From an uncultured Ruminococcus sp. (GTDB taxonomy: Bacteria; Bacillota; Clostridia; Oscillospirales; Ruminococcaceae): 64,000 nucleotides of DNA. Positions 8,870 to 16,560 of the stretch are shown one piece after another. A program made the translations under genes and the position numbers. The stretch spans positions 248,001 to 312,000 of the forward strand of contig CAKSAK010000002.1 of NCBI GenBank assembly GCA_934435205.1, written 5' to 3'. How positions within the stretch are numbered: position 1 is the first letter of the stretch; each line of letters starts with the position of its first letter. The notes below the pieces were generated by a model, which saw only the letters and a program-made list of their open reading frames with translations, had not been told where the DNA came from and did not search any database.

Positions 8870-8914
8870 GGACGTCGCATTTCTGTGAAGCAGAAATTGA
8901 GCCGCTCCCCTACA
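8870..8914 (-). repeat. Partial copy of the TGTAGGGG element
   Basis: Read on the minus strand it starts CTGTAGGGGAGCGGC, contains TTTCTGCTTCACAGAAA, and ends GCGACGTCC. This matches the first 45 bases of the 72-base element at 16,909. The far inverted end is absent. It lies between the T-box and the DUF218 gene. Confidence 0.7.
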
Positions 8915-9045
8915 GTTTGCATATTTATCATATCATTGTTATTAAAACGCACCAAACGTACAAAGTACGGTTTATACCAAAGTGCGGTTTAATAACAAAC
9001 CTATCCTCGGGCTACAATATAAAGTCGCCCTTAGGCGGTGCTCAT

Positions 9046-9275
9046 GCGAAATAAATAAAGCCGCCCCCTGACAAAGGGACGACTTTTACCGTGATACCAC
9101 CCTAATTATCCGAACATCTTCGTGTCGGATCACTCTAATGCTTTAACGCAGCTATACGTCCGTTCTTGAACAAACGGAAGCTCCAAGGTGTCCTTCTTCC
9201 TGCTCTTTGTGTGAACCCTCCCACCAACGGCTCTCGCTGAAACATAAGAACGGAATACTCTCCTTTTCATCGCTT
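9046..9275 (-). promoter_or_regulatory. T-box leader, specifier GAC (Asp)
   Basis: Minus-strand RNA shows the T-box order: stem I starting GCGATGAAAAGGAGAGTA, the AGCGAGAGCCG and GGTGG segments, then a specifier loop. AAGG/CCTT and TTCC/GGAA stems flank AGAGTA on one side and GAAGGACA on the other, placing GAC (9,192-9,190) as specifier followed by A: an aspartate codon. The T-box AGGGTGGTATCACG is at 9,090-9,103. A terminator (AAAGTCGTCCC / GGGGCGGCTTT, then TTATTTATTT) is at 9,050-9,086. Uncharged tRNA-Asp should allow read-through toward hisS and aspS. Confidence 0.9.
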
Positions 9276-9292
9276 TTGTATATGAAATTTCA

Positions 9293-9298
9293 ATTATA
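9293..9298 (-). promoter_or_regulatory. Candidate -10 of the T-box promoter
   Basis: Minus-strand TATAAT overlaps the mgsA stop codon and would start RNA near 9,286, about ten bases before stem I. The -35 at 17-base spacing is poor, so read-through from mgsA is a rival explanation. Confidence 0.45.
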
Positions 9299-9701
9299 TC
9301 TTTGTAGGATTAACGATATCTCTCCAGTCAAGATCGCCTCGCTCAAGTGCGTGGATAAGCGCTTCGGCAGTGGCAATGTTTGTGGCTACAGGAATGTTGT
9401 GTACGTCACAAAGTCTGAGGAGATTCATGTCGTTAGGTTCGTGCGGCTTTACTGAGATAGGATCTCTGAAAAACAGAAGCAGGTCTATCTCGTTGCAGGA
9501 TATTCTTGCTGCGATCTGCTGGTCGCCGCCCTGTGAGCCGCTGAGATAACGCTGAACGTTAAGGCCAGTTGCTTCGGCTACCATTTTTCCCGTAGTACCT
9601 GTGGCACAAAGATTGTGCTTGCTGAGTACACCGCAATAAGCGATACAGAACTGTACCATGAGTTCTTTTTTTGTGTCATGAGCAATAAGTGCAATATTCA
9701 A
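9294..9701 (-). CDS. mgsA: Methylglyoxal synthase
   Basis: 135 residues. Converts dihydroxyacetone phosphate to methylglyoxal and phosphate, a bypass of lower glycolysis when phosphate is short. Seen: IALIAHDTKKELMV (His and Asp near the active site), ATGTTGKMV for phosphate binding, SGSQGGDQQIAARI, the LLLFFRDP loop and HEPNDMNLLRLCDVHNIPVATN. Length is typical. The start is TTG, behind an unusual G-run (GGGGGG) 6 bases away. A terminator separates it from minD. Its stop codon overlaps the candidate -10 of the T-box. Confidence 0.95.
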   Translation of the reverse strand: MNIALIAHDTKKELMVQFCIAYCGVLSKHNLCATGTTGKMVAEATGLNVQRYLSGSQGGDQQIAARISCNEIDLLLFFRDPISVKPHEPNDMNLLRLCDVHNIPVATNIATAEALIHALERGDLDWRDIVNPTKI

Positions 9702-9756
9702 TGAAAACCCCCCGTTTATATATTAGTATATTAATGGATAAATAAGTTTCGTGATA

Positions 9757-9801
9757 TAAAACAGCCGCACTATGCGCAGATACCCTCACGCCACACGGCT
9801 G
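9757..9801 (-). terminator. Terminator between minD and mgsA
   Basis: On the minus strand CAGCCG and CGGCTG enclose a second GCG/CGC pairing, followed by TTTTATAT. It lies 10 bases after the minD stop. Confidence 0.65.
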
Positions 9802-9810
9802 ACAAGGTGC

Positions 9811-10548
9811 TTAGACCTTGATGGAGAGGGGTATATGCTCGCCCTTTATTCTTCTTGAAATAGCAGAGAATGCAAGGAAGCCCATAGAGCTTGATGAAAG
9901 CGGCGCACCCTTTCCTGTTGCAAGAGGGATAGCACTGTCCTCAGGGATAACACCCAGAAGCTGAACGCCGACTGTGTCGATGATAGCGTCAAGGTCGTCC
10001 ATTTCGTCAAACTCGAATATTCTCTTGTTTGCCTTGTTGATAACAAGTCTTTGTTTCTGATTTCCTCTCTTGTAGAACTCATCTGACATCATTCTCGCAT
10101 CTCTTACGCATACAGGGTCAGGAGTTGTAACTATAAGTATAAGGTCGGAATTAGTAACTATATCAAATACAGAACCGTTGATACCTGCAGAGGTGTCAAT
10201 GATTATGTATTCAAAATACTTTCTCATTTCCTGTGTGATCTTTTCGATATCTTCAGCCTTGAGCTGAACGAACGGGTCGGACGGAGCACAGAGAACGCTC
10301 AGGTTTGAAGCAAGCTTGACCGTTGTTGTTGCCTTGTATACGTCGCAAGTACCCTCAAGAACGTCACCAAGATCGTATGTAATATTACCCTGCATACCAA
10401 GCATGATATCCATACATCTCAGACCAAAGTCAAGCTCGATGATAAGTGTACGGTTTCCCTGCTTGGCAAGGGCATAACCGAGACAGGCGCTTATAGAAGA
10501 TTTGCCTGTTCCGCCTTTACCGGAAGTAACTGCAATAATTTTTGACAT
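9811..10548 (-). CDS. minD: MinD/ParA-family ATPase, probably septum-site MinD
   Basis: 245 residues. Deviant Walker A SGKGGTGKSS at residues 9-18, LIIELDFGLRCMDIMLG (A'-type), YIIIDTSAGI (Walker B) and VTTPDP are typical of MinD. The C-terminus (FSAISRRIKGEHIPLSIKV) could form the short amphipathic membrane helix. MinD positions the division septum together with MinC, or sets polarity in rods and cocci; neither minC nor minE is next to it. I chose MSKIIAVTSG because AAAGGAG lies 11 bases upstream; an in-frame ATG lies 21 bases further out. A ParA-like role other than division cannot be excluded. Confidence 0.85.
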   Translation of the reverse strand: MSKIIAVTSGKGGTGKSSISACLGYALAKQGNRTLIIELDFGLRCMDIMLGMQGNITYDLGDVLEGTCDVYKATTTVKLASNLSVLCAPSDPFVQLKAEDIEKITQEMRKYFEYIIIDTSAGINGSVFDIVTNSDLILIVTTPDPVCVRDARMMSDEFYKRGNQKQRLVINKANKRIFEFDEMDDLDAIIDTVGVQLLGVIPEDSAIPLATGKGAPLSSSSMGFLAFSAISRRIKGEHIPLSIKV

Positions 10549-10569
10549 AAAACTCATTGCTCCTTTCAT

Positions 10570-10706
10570 ATATCAATCCTGCGGCTGACCGCAGAACGCA
10601 TCAGCAATAATAGCTTGCCCCTTCACAGCCGTGAAAAGGCAGATTTAAGAAAACGTTTCAGTACCCTCCGCAGGCAATGCGGAGAAGCATAGCGTTACCT
10701 AATAAT
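10570..10706 (-). promoter_or_regulatory. Structured leader of minD, unassigned
   Basis: The minus-strand 5' UTR contains three short strong stems: CTCCGCATTGCCTGCGGAG, CACGGCTGTG, and CTGCGG-TCA-GCCGCAG just before the RBS. It does not match the riboswitch consensus sequences I know (c-di-GMP-I was considered). Confidence 0.4.
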
Positions 10707-10734
10707 ATTGTACCACATATTTTGAAATTGTCAA
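10707..10734 (-). promoter_or_regulatory. Sigma-A promoter of minD
   Basis: Minus-strand TTGACA, 16 bases, TACAAT. RNA would start near 10,700, giving a leader of about 150 bases. The rest of 10,735-11,007 is AT-rich; I see no second clear promoter for the divergent gene. Confidence 0.75.
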
Positions 10735-11007
10735 AGACATTTGTACAAAAAAGTACAAAATCGTTAATTCACATTAATTTGCACTTTTGTTTTTGGCCAT
10801 TTTGCACAATACCATATCAGTGTTACAGAGTTTGTAATAATAAATCATAGCAAACCGATAAATTTATTATACGATAATATTATTAATGCTATAAAAATTA
10901 TTTTTGAAAATTATATAACAAAATAAAAAATCGGACAGGTAGTTATAATTTTTGGGACAATACATATAAATGTACAAACTTTGAAATAAGAAAGCGAGGA
11001 AAAGGGT

Positions 11008-11463
11008 ATGTTTATCAAGACAATAAAAGTAAAAAAGCCAACATTTGCGGTGATCGGGGCGGTTCTGGCGGCGTTGGCACTGTTGGCGGTGATAATAGTG
11101 ACAGTGGTTAGGATATCGTCGCCTGCGGTGTACGAGATGAAAAGCGAGGCGCAAAGACAGTCGTTTTTGAAAGAAATGGGCTGGGAGGTGTCTGACGAAT
11201 ACGATGAATGCAAGGCGGTGACCATACCGAAAGAATTCAATGAGGTGTATGAAAAGTATAATAAGCTTCAGAAGCAGCAGGGCTTTGATCTGGAGGACTA
11301 TAAAGGAAAAACCGCTGAGGTGTATACATATGCCGTAAAGAATTACGGGAATAAGAAGCAGGAGGTCAGAGCGAACCTTATCGTCTGTGAGGGACAGCTT
11401 GTGGGAGGAGATGTATGCTCAGCGGAGCTGGACGGATTTATGCAGGGGCTGAGGAAAAAGTAG
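11008..11463 (+). CDS. DUF4830 membrane-anchored protein
   Basis: 151 residues. A basic N-terminus (MFIKTIKVKKPTF) is followed by one membrane segment (AVIGAVLAALALLAVIIVTVV, residues 13-33), then an outer domain that fits DUF4830: QSFLKEMGWEV, VTIPKEFNEVYEKYNKLQ, QGFDLEDYKGK, VYTYAVKNY and VGGDVCSAELDGFMQGL. Such proteins are common in Clostridia and have no known role. AGCGAGGAAAAGGGT lies upstream. It stands alone, with its own terminator downstream. Confidence 0.8.
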   Translation: MFIKTIKVKKPTFAVIGAVLAALALLAVIIVTVVRISSPAVYEMKSEAQRQSFLKEMGWEVSDEYDECKAVTIPKEFNEVYEKYNKLQKQQGFDLEDYKGKTAEVYTYAVKNYGNKKQEVRANLIVCEGQLVGGDVCSAELDGFMQGLRKK

Positions 11464-11525
11464 GCATTATGAATAAGGGTAAACTAATGCTTCATAGGTC
11501 GAAAATACCCATATGAATAGTAATA

Positions 11526-11562
11526 AAACGCCTGTGGAGCATATCTGCAGGCGTTTGCTTTT
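11526..11562 (+). terminator. Terminator after the DUF4830 gene
   Basis: AAACGCCTG and CAGGCGTTT pair around a 13-base loop, followed by GCTTTT. Confidence 0.75.
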
Positions 11563-11583
11563 GGTCAAGGTTTTTTCGCATAT

Positions 11584-11613
11584 TTGACTTTTGGCGGTAT
11601 CGTATGCTATAAT
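11584..11613 (+). promoter_or_regulatory. Sigma-A promoter of the pseudouridine synthase gene
   Basis: TTGACT (11,584-11,589), 18 bases, TATAAT (11,608-11,613), with TG one base before the -10 (extended -10). It overlaps the upstream part of the open frame and so supports the start at 11,647. Confidence 0.85.
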
Positions 11614-11646
11614 CTTTATAAGAAAATTGTCAGAAAGGCTTTTGCT

Positions 11647-12372
11647 ATGAGACTTGATAAATTTGTTTCTTCACAGCGTAATGATATTTCCCGAAGCATG
11701 GTGAGAGAGCTTTGCAGAAAAGGTCAGGTGACTGTAAACGGAAAGGTCGCCAAGGCGGCTGATACTAAGGTCAGCGAAAACGATGTTGTTGCCGTAAAGG
11801 GCGTGGAGATATGCTATAAAAAGTTTGTCTATATAATGATGAACAAGCCACAGGGAGTGGTTTGCTCCACCCGTGACGGAGAGTCGAAAACTGTTTTAGA
11901 GCTTGTGCCTCCCGAAATGTTCAGGGAAGGACTTTTTCCTGCGGGCAGACTCGATAAGGATACTGAGGGCTTTGTGCTTCTCACTGATGACGGCGCTCTC
12001 GCCCACAGAATGTTGTCGCCAAAGACCCATGTTCCGAAAACCTATTTCGTCAGACTTCGTGACCCATGGCAGGAAAATTATGCTCAGGCATTCGCCGAGG
12101 GCATGACTATCGACGGCGGAGAGAAATGTTTGCCTGCGGAATTTTACGGAAATGTGAACTGTCCCGATGAATGTACCGTTGTGCTTCATGAGGGCAAGTA
12201 TCATCAGGTCAAGAGAATGTTTGAAAAGCTGGGAAACAAAGTTGTTTTTCTTAAGCGGATAAAGATCGGAGAATTGCCTTTAGATCCGGATCTGCCCCTT
12301 GGAAGCTGTTTAGAAATAATGCACAAAGATGTTGAAAGATTATTGACAACGAAATCGTTTGAATGTAAGTAA
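11647..12372 (+). CDS. rsuA: RsuA-type 16S rRNA pseudouridine synthase
   Basis: 241 residues. Isomerises a uridine in rRNA, most likely U516 of 16S. N-terminal S4 RNA-binding domain (MRLDKFVSSQRNDISRSMVRELC ... GQVTVNGKVAK), then the synthase core with MNKPQGVVCSTRDGE, the catalytic GRLDKDTEGFVLLTDDG (Asp near residue 103) and VVLHEGKYHQVKRMF. I chose the ATG at 11,647 because the promoter overlaps the longer frame and AGAAAGG precedes it. RsuA rather than RluB/RluF is an inference from length and the FVLLTDDG form. Confidence 0.88.
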   Translation: MRLDKFVSSQRNDISRSMVRELCRKGQVTVNGKVAKAADTKVSENDVVAVKGVEICYKKFVYIMMNKPQGVVCSTRDGESKTVLELVPPEMFREGLFPAGRLDKDTEGFVLLTDDGALAHRMLSPKTHVPKTYFVRLRDPWQENYAQAFAEGMTIDGGEKCLPAEFYGNVNCPDECTVVLHEGKYHQVKRMFEKLGNKVVFLKRIKIGELPLDPDLPLGSCLEIMHKDVERLLTTKSFECK

Positions 12373-12441
12373 TTACCTATTCTATGTGAATTTTCGTCAA
12401 TATTCATAATGAGATATAATAAAGTTTAGTAAAAAAAACTC

Positions 12442-12470
12442 TTGCGGGTATGTTAAAAATTTGTTATGAT
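12442..12470 (+). promoter_or_regulatory. Promoter of the sugar ABC ATPase gene
   Basis: TTGCGG, 17 bases, TATGAT; RNA would start near 12,477. A weaker candidate (TTCGTC, 16 bases, TATAAT at 12,414) lies upstream. No terminator is seen between rsuA and this gene. Confidence 0.65.
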
Positions 12471-12525
12471 AATAGCATAGCTAATTAGGATATTAGTAAA
12501 ATTCAAATAGGGAGGTCCTTTTTTA

Positions 12526-13668
12526 ATGGCAAGTGTATCATTAAGGGAAATTTATAAGAAGTACGCAGGCGGCGTTATCGCTGTTTCAGACTTCAACATT
12601 GAGATCAAGGATAAGGAGTTTATCATCCTCGTAGGTCCTTCTGGTTGTGGTAAGTCTACAACACTTAGAATGATCGCAGGTCTTGAAGAGATCAGCGAAG
12701 GCGAGCTTTACATCGGCGACAGACTTGTAAACGACATCGCTCCTAAGGATAGAGATATCGCAATGGTATTCCAGAACTACGCTCTGTATCCTCACATGAC
12801 AGTATTTGAGAACATGGCATTCGGTCTGAAGCTCAGAAAGGTACCAAAGGACGAGATCGCAAGAAAGGTAGAGGAAGCAGCAAGAATACTTGACATCGCT
12901 CACCTTCTTGACAGAAAGCCAAAGGCTCTCTCCGGTGGTCAGAGACAGCGTGTAGCCCTCGGTAGAGCTATCGTTCGTGAGCCACAGGTATTCCTTCTTG
13001 ACGAGCCTCTTTCAAACCTCGACGCTAAACTGAGAGCACAGATGAGAACTGAGATCTCTAAGCTCCATAAGAAGCTCGGTACTACATTCATCTACGTAAC
13101 TCATGACCAGACAGAGGCTATGACAATGGGTGACCGTATCGTAGTTATGAAGGACGGTTATATTCAGCAGATCGACACACCAACAAATCTTTACAACGAT
13201 CCAGTAAACCAGTTCGTTGCAGGATTCATTGGTTCACCACAGATGAACTTCATCGACGCTAAGCTTCTCAAGGTAGACGGCAAGTATGTTGTTGAGTTCG
13301 GTTCTGAGGATACAAAGACAACAAGAGGCGTTAAGTATCAGGTAGCAGTTCCAGAGTCTAAGGTTGACCCTGAAGTTCTCGAGCCACTGGTTGATCAGGA
13401 AGTTGTTCTTGGTGTTCGTCCAGAGTGTATCCACGACGAGCCTGCATTCCTCGCTCAGGCTACAACAGGTGTTATCAACACAACTGTTGAAGTAACTGAA
13501 ATGATGGGTGCTGAAACATATCTGTACCTCAACTGCGAGGGTATCCAGCTCACAGCTAGAGTTTCACCTCGTTCTGACGTTCGTCCACAGGATGAGCTTA
13601 AGGTCGCTATCGATCCTAACAGAATCCATATCTTCGATAAGGAAACTGAGAAGGCAGTTCTTAACTAA
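12526..13668 (+). CDS. msmX: Sugar ABC transporter ATPase, MsmX/UgpC type
   Basis: 380 residues. Hydrolyses ATP to drive CUT1-type oligosaccharide importers. Walker A GPSGCGKST at 37-45, Q-loop MVFQNYALYPHMTV, signature LSGGQRQRVALGRA near 135, Walker B VFLLDEPLSNLD, switch HDQTEAM, and C-terminal TOBE/MalK-type domains from about 240. No permease or binding protein genes are adjacent; in Firmicutes one such ATPase often serves many importers, which fits a lone gene near glycosidases. GGAGGTCC precedes the ATG. Codon use is that of a highly expressed gene. Confidence 0.93.
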   Translation: MASVSLREIYKKYAGGVIAVSDFNIEIKDKEFIILVGPSGCGKSTTLRMIAGLEEISEGELYIGDRLVNDIAPKDRDIAMVFQNYALYPHMTVFENMAFGLKLRKVPKDEIARKVEEAARILDIAHLLDRKPKALSGGQRQRVALGRAIVREPQVFLLDEPLSNLDAKLRAQMRTEISKLHKKLGTTFIYVTHDQTEAMTMGDRIVVMKDGYIQQIDTPTNLYNDPVNQFVAGFIGSPQMNFIDAKLLKVDGKYVVEFGSEDTKTTRGVKYQVAVPESKVDPEVLEPLVDQEVVLGVRPECIHDEPAFLAQATTGVINTTVEVTEMMGAETYLYLNCEGIQLTARVSPRSDVRPQDELKVAIDPNRIHIFDKETEKAVLN

Positions 13669-13696
13669 TAAGAATTTTTATCATATTGATATAACC

Positions 13697-13725
13697 AAAA
13701 AGTACGGCTTTGTCCGTACTTTTTG
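13697..13725 (+). terminator. Terminator after the ABC ATPase gene
   Basis: AAAAGTACGG and CCGTACTTTT pair around CTTTGT; the 3' arm runs into TTTTTG. Confidence 0.85.
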
Positions 13726-13781
13726 TGTTATATGCGGTATGAAACCGATTTCGTTTATCATAGACTAGAAAGGTACAAATA

Positions 13782-15029
13782 ATGGATACAAAGAAATTGC
13801 TGGCGGTGCTTGTGAGTGCTGCTATGTGCGGAGCGGCTTTTGCAGGCTGTGGAAATAATGCGGACAGCTCAAAGGCTGAAAGCAAAGCGGAGGCTTCAAG
13901 CTCGCAGGCTGAAAAAATGCCTGAAACTGACGAGGAGTGGACGCAGGCTATGTATGACAAGGCTATGGTGTCATACGGAAATACTTCTATGATGCAGAAT
14001 GTCATAAAGAAAGCACAGTCAGGCGAAAAGGTCACGGTGGCATATCTTGGCGGTTCTATCACTGAGGGTATATCCGCAGGTGCAGACGGCTGTTATGCTA
14101 AGCTCACTTATGACTATTTCGCACAGAAATTTGGTACGGGTGATAACGTTCAGTATGTGAACGCAGGTCTTAGCGGTACGCCTTCAAAGCTTGGAATACT
14201 CAGGCTCGACAGAGATGTGCTGGCTTATGAGCCTGATATCTGCTTTATCGAATTTGCTGTAAATGACGGCACGGAGGCTGACTATCAGAACGCTTACGAG
14301 TCAATAGTGAGAACGCTTTTACAGAAGAATATCACTCCTGTTCTGCTGTTCTCGGTAACAGAAAGCGACCATTCCGCTCAGGACTATATGAAGCAGATAG
14401 GCGAGTTTTATCACCTGCCGATGATATCATACTGTGACGCACTGAGATATCTTTTCGCAAACAACAGAATGACGTGGCAGGACTTTTCTGACGACCAGTC
14501 GCACCCTAACACTGAGGGTCACAAGCTTGTGGCGTCAATGATAGATTACTATTTTGACACTGTTATGGACGTTGAACCTGAGGGCGATTATGTTATGCCT
14601 GAGGACACTGTTTTCTCACCACGAGAGGTGGACGCTCATATGTATGAGAGCGACAGCCTTACTCCAACAAGCCTTGGCAGCTGGAAAGAAGGCTCAAGCA
14701 TCGCAAGCTTTACAAAGGGCTGGACTTATGACAATACGGGCGACAACAGCCCTATCGTATTCGAGTTCAAGGACAAAAAGTTCCTTTACATGATATACAA
14801 AGAGGTGAAGCAGGGCGAGTTCGGCAAGCTTCATGTTAAGGTAACAGCAGACGGAGAGGTTTATGACGAAAGCGACTACGATACCATAAGTCCGTCAGGC
14901 TGGGGAAATGCTCAGATACAGAATATCGCCATGATGCCTGAAGCAACTAACTATACCGTTGAGATATCAATGGCGGCAGGCGATGAGGACAAGCATGGAG
15001 AAGTGCTTGCCTTTGGCTATACCGAATAG
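13782..15029 (+). CDS. SGNH/GDSL hydrolase lipoprotein, possible carbohydrate esterase
   Basis: 415 residues. Signal peptide with lipobox AFAGC (Cys 23), then a Ser/Ala/Lys/Glu-rich linker to about residue 45. The SGNH core shows block I GGSITEG (nucleophile Ser near 92), the Gly in NAGLSGTP, IEFAVNDGTEAD with the Asn of block III, and block V with Asp and His in DQSHPNTEGH near 240. A C-terminal beta-rich domain (residues about 285-415) may be a jelly-roll. Such proteins remove acetyl groups from hemicellulose or other polymers; the substrate is inferred only from the GH5 gene next to it. AGAAAGG precedes the ATG. Confidence 0.85.
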   Translation: MDTKKLLAVLVSAAMCGAAFAGCGNNADSSKAESKAEASSSQAEKMPETDEEWTQAMYDKAMVSYGNTSMMQNVIKKAQSGEKVTVAYLGGSITEGISAGADGCYAKLTYDYFAQKFGTGDNVQYVNAGLSGTPSKLGILRLDRDVLAYEPDICFIEFAVNDGTEADYQNAYESIVRTLLQKNITPVLLFSVTESDHSAQDYMKQIGEFYHLPMISYCDALRYLFANNRMTWQDFSDDQSHPNTEGHKLVASMIDYYFDTVMDVEPEGDYVMPEDTVFSPREVDAHMYESDSLTPTSLGSWKEGSSIASFTKGWTYDNTGDNSPIVFEFKDKKFLYMIYKEVKQGEFGKLHVKVTADGEVYDESDYDTISPSGWGNAQIQNIAMMPEATNYTVEISMAAGDEDKHGEVLAFGYTE

Positions 15030-15056
15030 CTGTTTGAAATTTTAGCAAAAATAATA

Positions 15057-15124
15057 AGGCAGATGTTTTTTTAGCGGCTGTGGGAACGGCTTGCTCTGGA
15101 AAGCCGTCTGCCTTTGTTTTTTTT
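15057..15124 (+). terminator. Terminator after the SGNH hydrolase gene
   Basis: AAGGCAGA and TCTGCCTT close an outer stem; CGGCT pairs with AGCCG inside. A run of eight T follows. Confidence 0.7.
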
Positions 15125-15250
15125 GCGTGTATCTATGTGGCGTTATGTACAAATAAGAAGCTCTCGATTTGTGAGTGTATACAAGGATTTGAATTAATAC
15201 GCAAATAAAGAATTTATCCCCTGTTCATTTTCAATTTATTTATATTTTGG

Positions 15251-15259
15251 TGCTATAAT
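15251..15259 (+). promoter_or_regulatory. Extended -10 promoter of the GH5 gene
   Basis: TGCTATAAT; the -35 at 17 bases (TCAATT) is poor, so the TG extension would carry it. RNA would start near 15,266. Nothing else is evident in 15,125-15,250. Confidence 0.6.
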
Positions 15260-15356
15260 GACCTGTGTAAAGATACATAAGTGGAAAATGTCTTTGCATA
15301 ATTGATCTTATATAAAAATATGAACTTGTATGACAGACAGCGGAAAGGTGATATCT

Positions 15357-16553
15357 ATGATAAAAATGAAAAAAATATTTGCGGCGGCTTCTGCCGTTGT
15401 AATGGCGGCAGGGGTGTTCGCTTCCTGCGGAAATACGGATAGCTCTTCAAAGGCTGAAAATGGCGGAAGCTCCCACGTTACGGAAAAAGGCGAGATGCGT
15501 GAGATTTCTTCTATGGACCTTGTGAAAGAAATGAATTTGTGCTGGAATTTGGGCAACTCCCTTGACGTGTGCAATGCCGACCGTGACGGTGACGGTCAGG
15601 TGGACGAAAATTCAGAGAAAGTTGACGAAACCCTGTGGGGAAATGTGAAAACTACTCCCGAAATTTTCGACCAGCTCAAAAAGGACGGCTTCAATGCAGT
15701 GAGAATACCTATCACATGGCGTGACCACCTGTCTGACGATTACACCATAGACGAGGATTGGATGAACAGAGTTGAGGAAGTTGTTGACTACGCTTATGAC
15801 AGAGATTTCTACGTTATCATAAACGTTCACCATGACGGCGGCGGAGATCCTGACTTCGGTGCATGGATAAGAACGGAAGCCGAGGAGGATTACGAAAAGT
15901 TTTCAAAAAAGTATAACAAGATATGGACGCAGATAGCAAAGAGGTTTGAAAACTATTCTGATAAGCTTATTTTTGAGTCAATGAACGAGGTGGGCTTTGA
16001 CGATATGGGAACAAATCAGGCTTATGAGCTGCTCAACAAGATAAATCAGGACTTTGTTGACCTTATAAGAAAGCAGGGCGGAAACAATCCCAAAAGACAT
16101 CTTCTGATAGCAGGCTATTGGACTGACGTGGAAAAGACTTGCTCAAAGCTTTTCAAAATGCCTGACGACCCTGAGAATAGGTGCATAGTTTCGGTGCATT
16201 ATTATACGCCTTGGGAGTTCTGCGTTTGCACAAATCAGTATAACTGGGGAACTGAGCCTGAGATAAAAACAATGGTCAATAACGTGAATAAGCTTAAAAC
16301 CACATTTGTGGATAACGGCATACCTGTTATTGTGGGAGAGTATGGAAACTGCAAGGGCAATGACGAGGTGGACAGAGTGTTCTTTGACGAGTACTTCACG
16401 AAACTCACACATGACGTTGGTATACCGGCGTTCTTGTGGGACGACGGCGGAGTGTTTGATAGAACGAATCTTACATGGCAGGAAGAAGGGCTTCTGGACG
16501 CTTTGCATAGAGCTGTGAGCGGCGAGGAGTATATTGTGGAGAGGATTAGCTGA
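15357..16553 (+). CDS. GH5 endoglucanase (GH5_4-like) lipoprotein
   Basis: 398 residues from the chosen start (AAAGGTG 7 bases upstream). Lipoprotein signal with lipobox VFASC, then a Ser-rich linker. The single GH5 barrel shows LCWNLGNSLDV, AVRIPITWRDH, VIINVHHDG, the acid/base Glu in FESMNEVGFDD near residue 210 and the nucleophile Glu in VIVGEYGNC near 328, then FLWDDGG. The WNLGNSLD start and HHDG fit subfamily 4, which includes cellulases, lichenases and xyloglucanases. No dockerin or carbohydrate-binding module is present, so it is held on the cell by lipid rather than in a cellulosome. Nearby GH74, GH36 and GH95 genes favour a xyloglucan/glucan role. Confidence 0.92.
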   Translation: MIKMKKIFAAASAVVMAAGVFASCGNTDSSSKAENGGSSHVTEKGEMREISSMDLVKEMNLCWNLGNSLDVCNADRDGDGQVDENSEKVDETLWGNVKTTPEIFDQLKKDGFNAVRIPITWRDHLSDDYTIDEDWMNRVEEVVDYAYDRDFYVIINVHHDGGGDPDFGAWIRTEAEEDYEKFSKKYNKIWTQIAKRFENYSDKLIFESMNEVGFDDMGTNQAYELLNKINQDFVDLIRKQGGNNPKRHLLIAGYWTDVEKTCSKLFKMPDDPENRCIVSVHYYTPWEFCVCTNQYNWGTEPEIKTMVNNVNKLKTTFVDNGIPVIVGEYGNCKGNDEVDRVFFDEYFTKLTHDVGIPAFLWDDGGVFDRTNLTWQEEGLLDALHRAVSGEEYIVERIS

Positions 16554-16560
16554 GGGTTAT

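Noticed and set aside
10570..10706. c-di-GMP-I riboswitch before minD
   Set aside because: A GGGGCAAGC segment and a CACGGCTGTG stem recall it, but the conserved receptor loop sequence is not matched.
10867..11240. Two minus-strand frames near the DUF4830 gene
   Set aside because: They overlap the AT-rich gap and the DUF4830 coding region; low-complexity and without RBS.
15056..15330. Riboswitch before the GH5 gene
   Set aside because: Only a terminator, an AT-rich stretch and an extended -10 promoter are visible; no conserved stem set.
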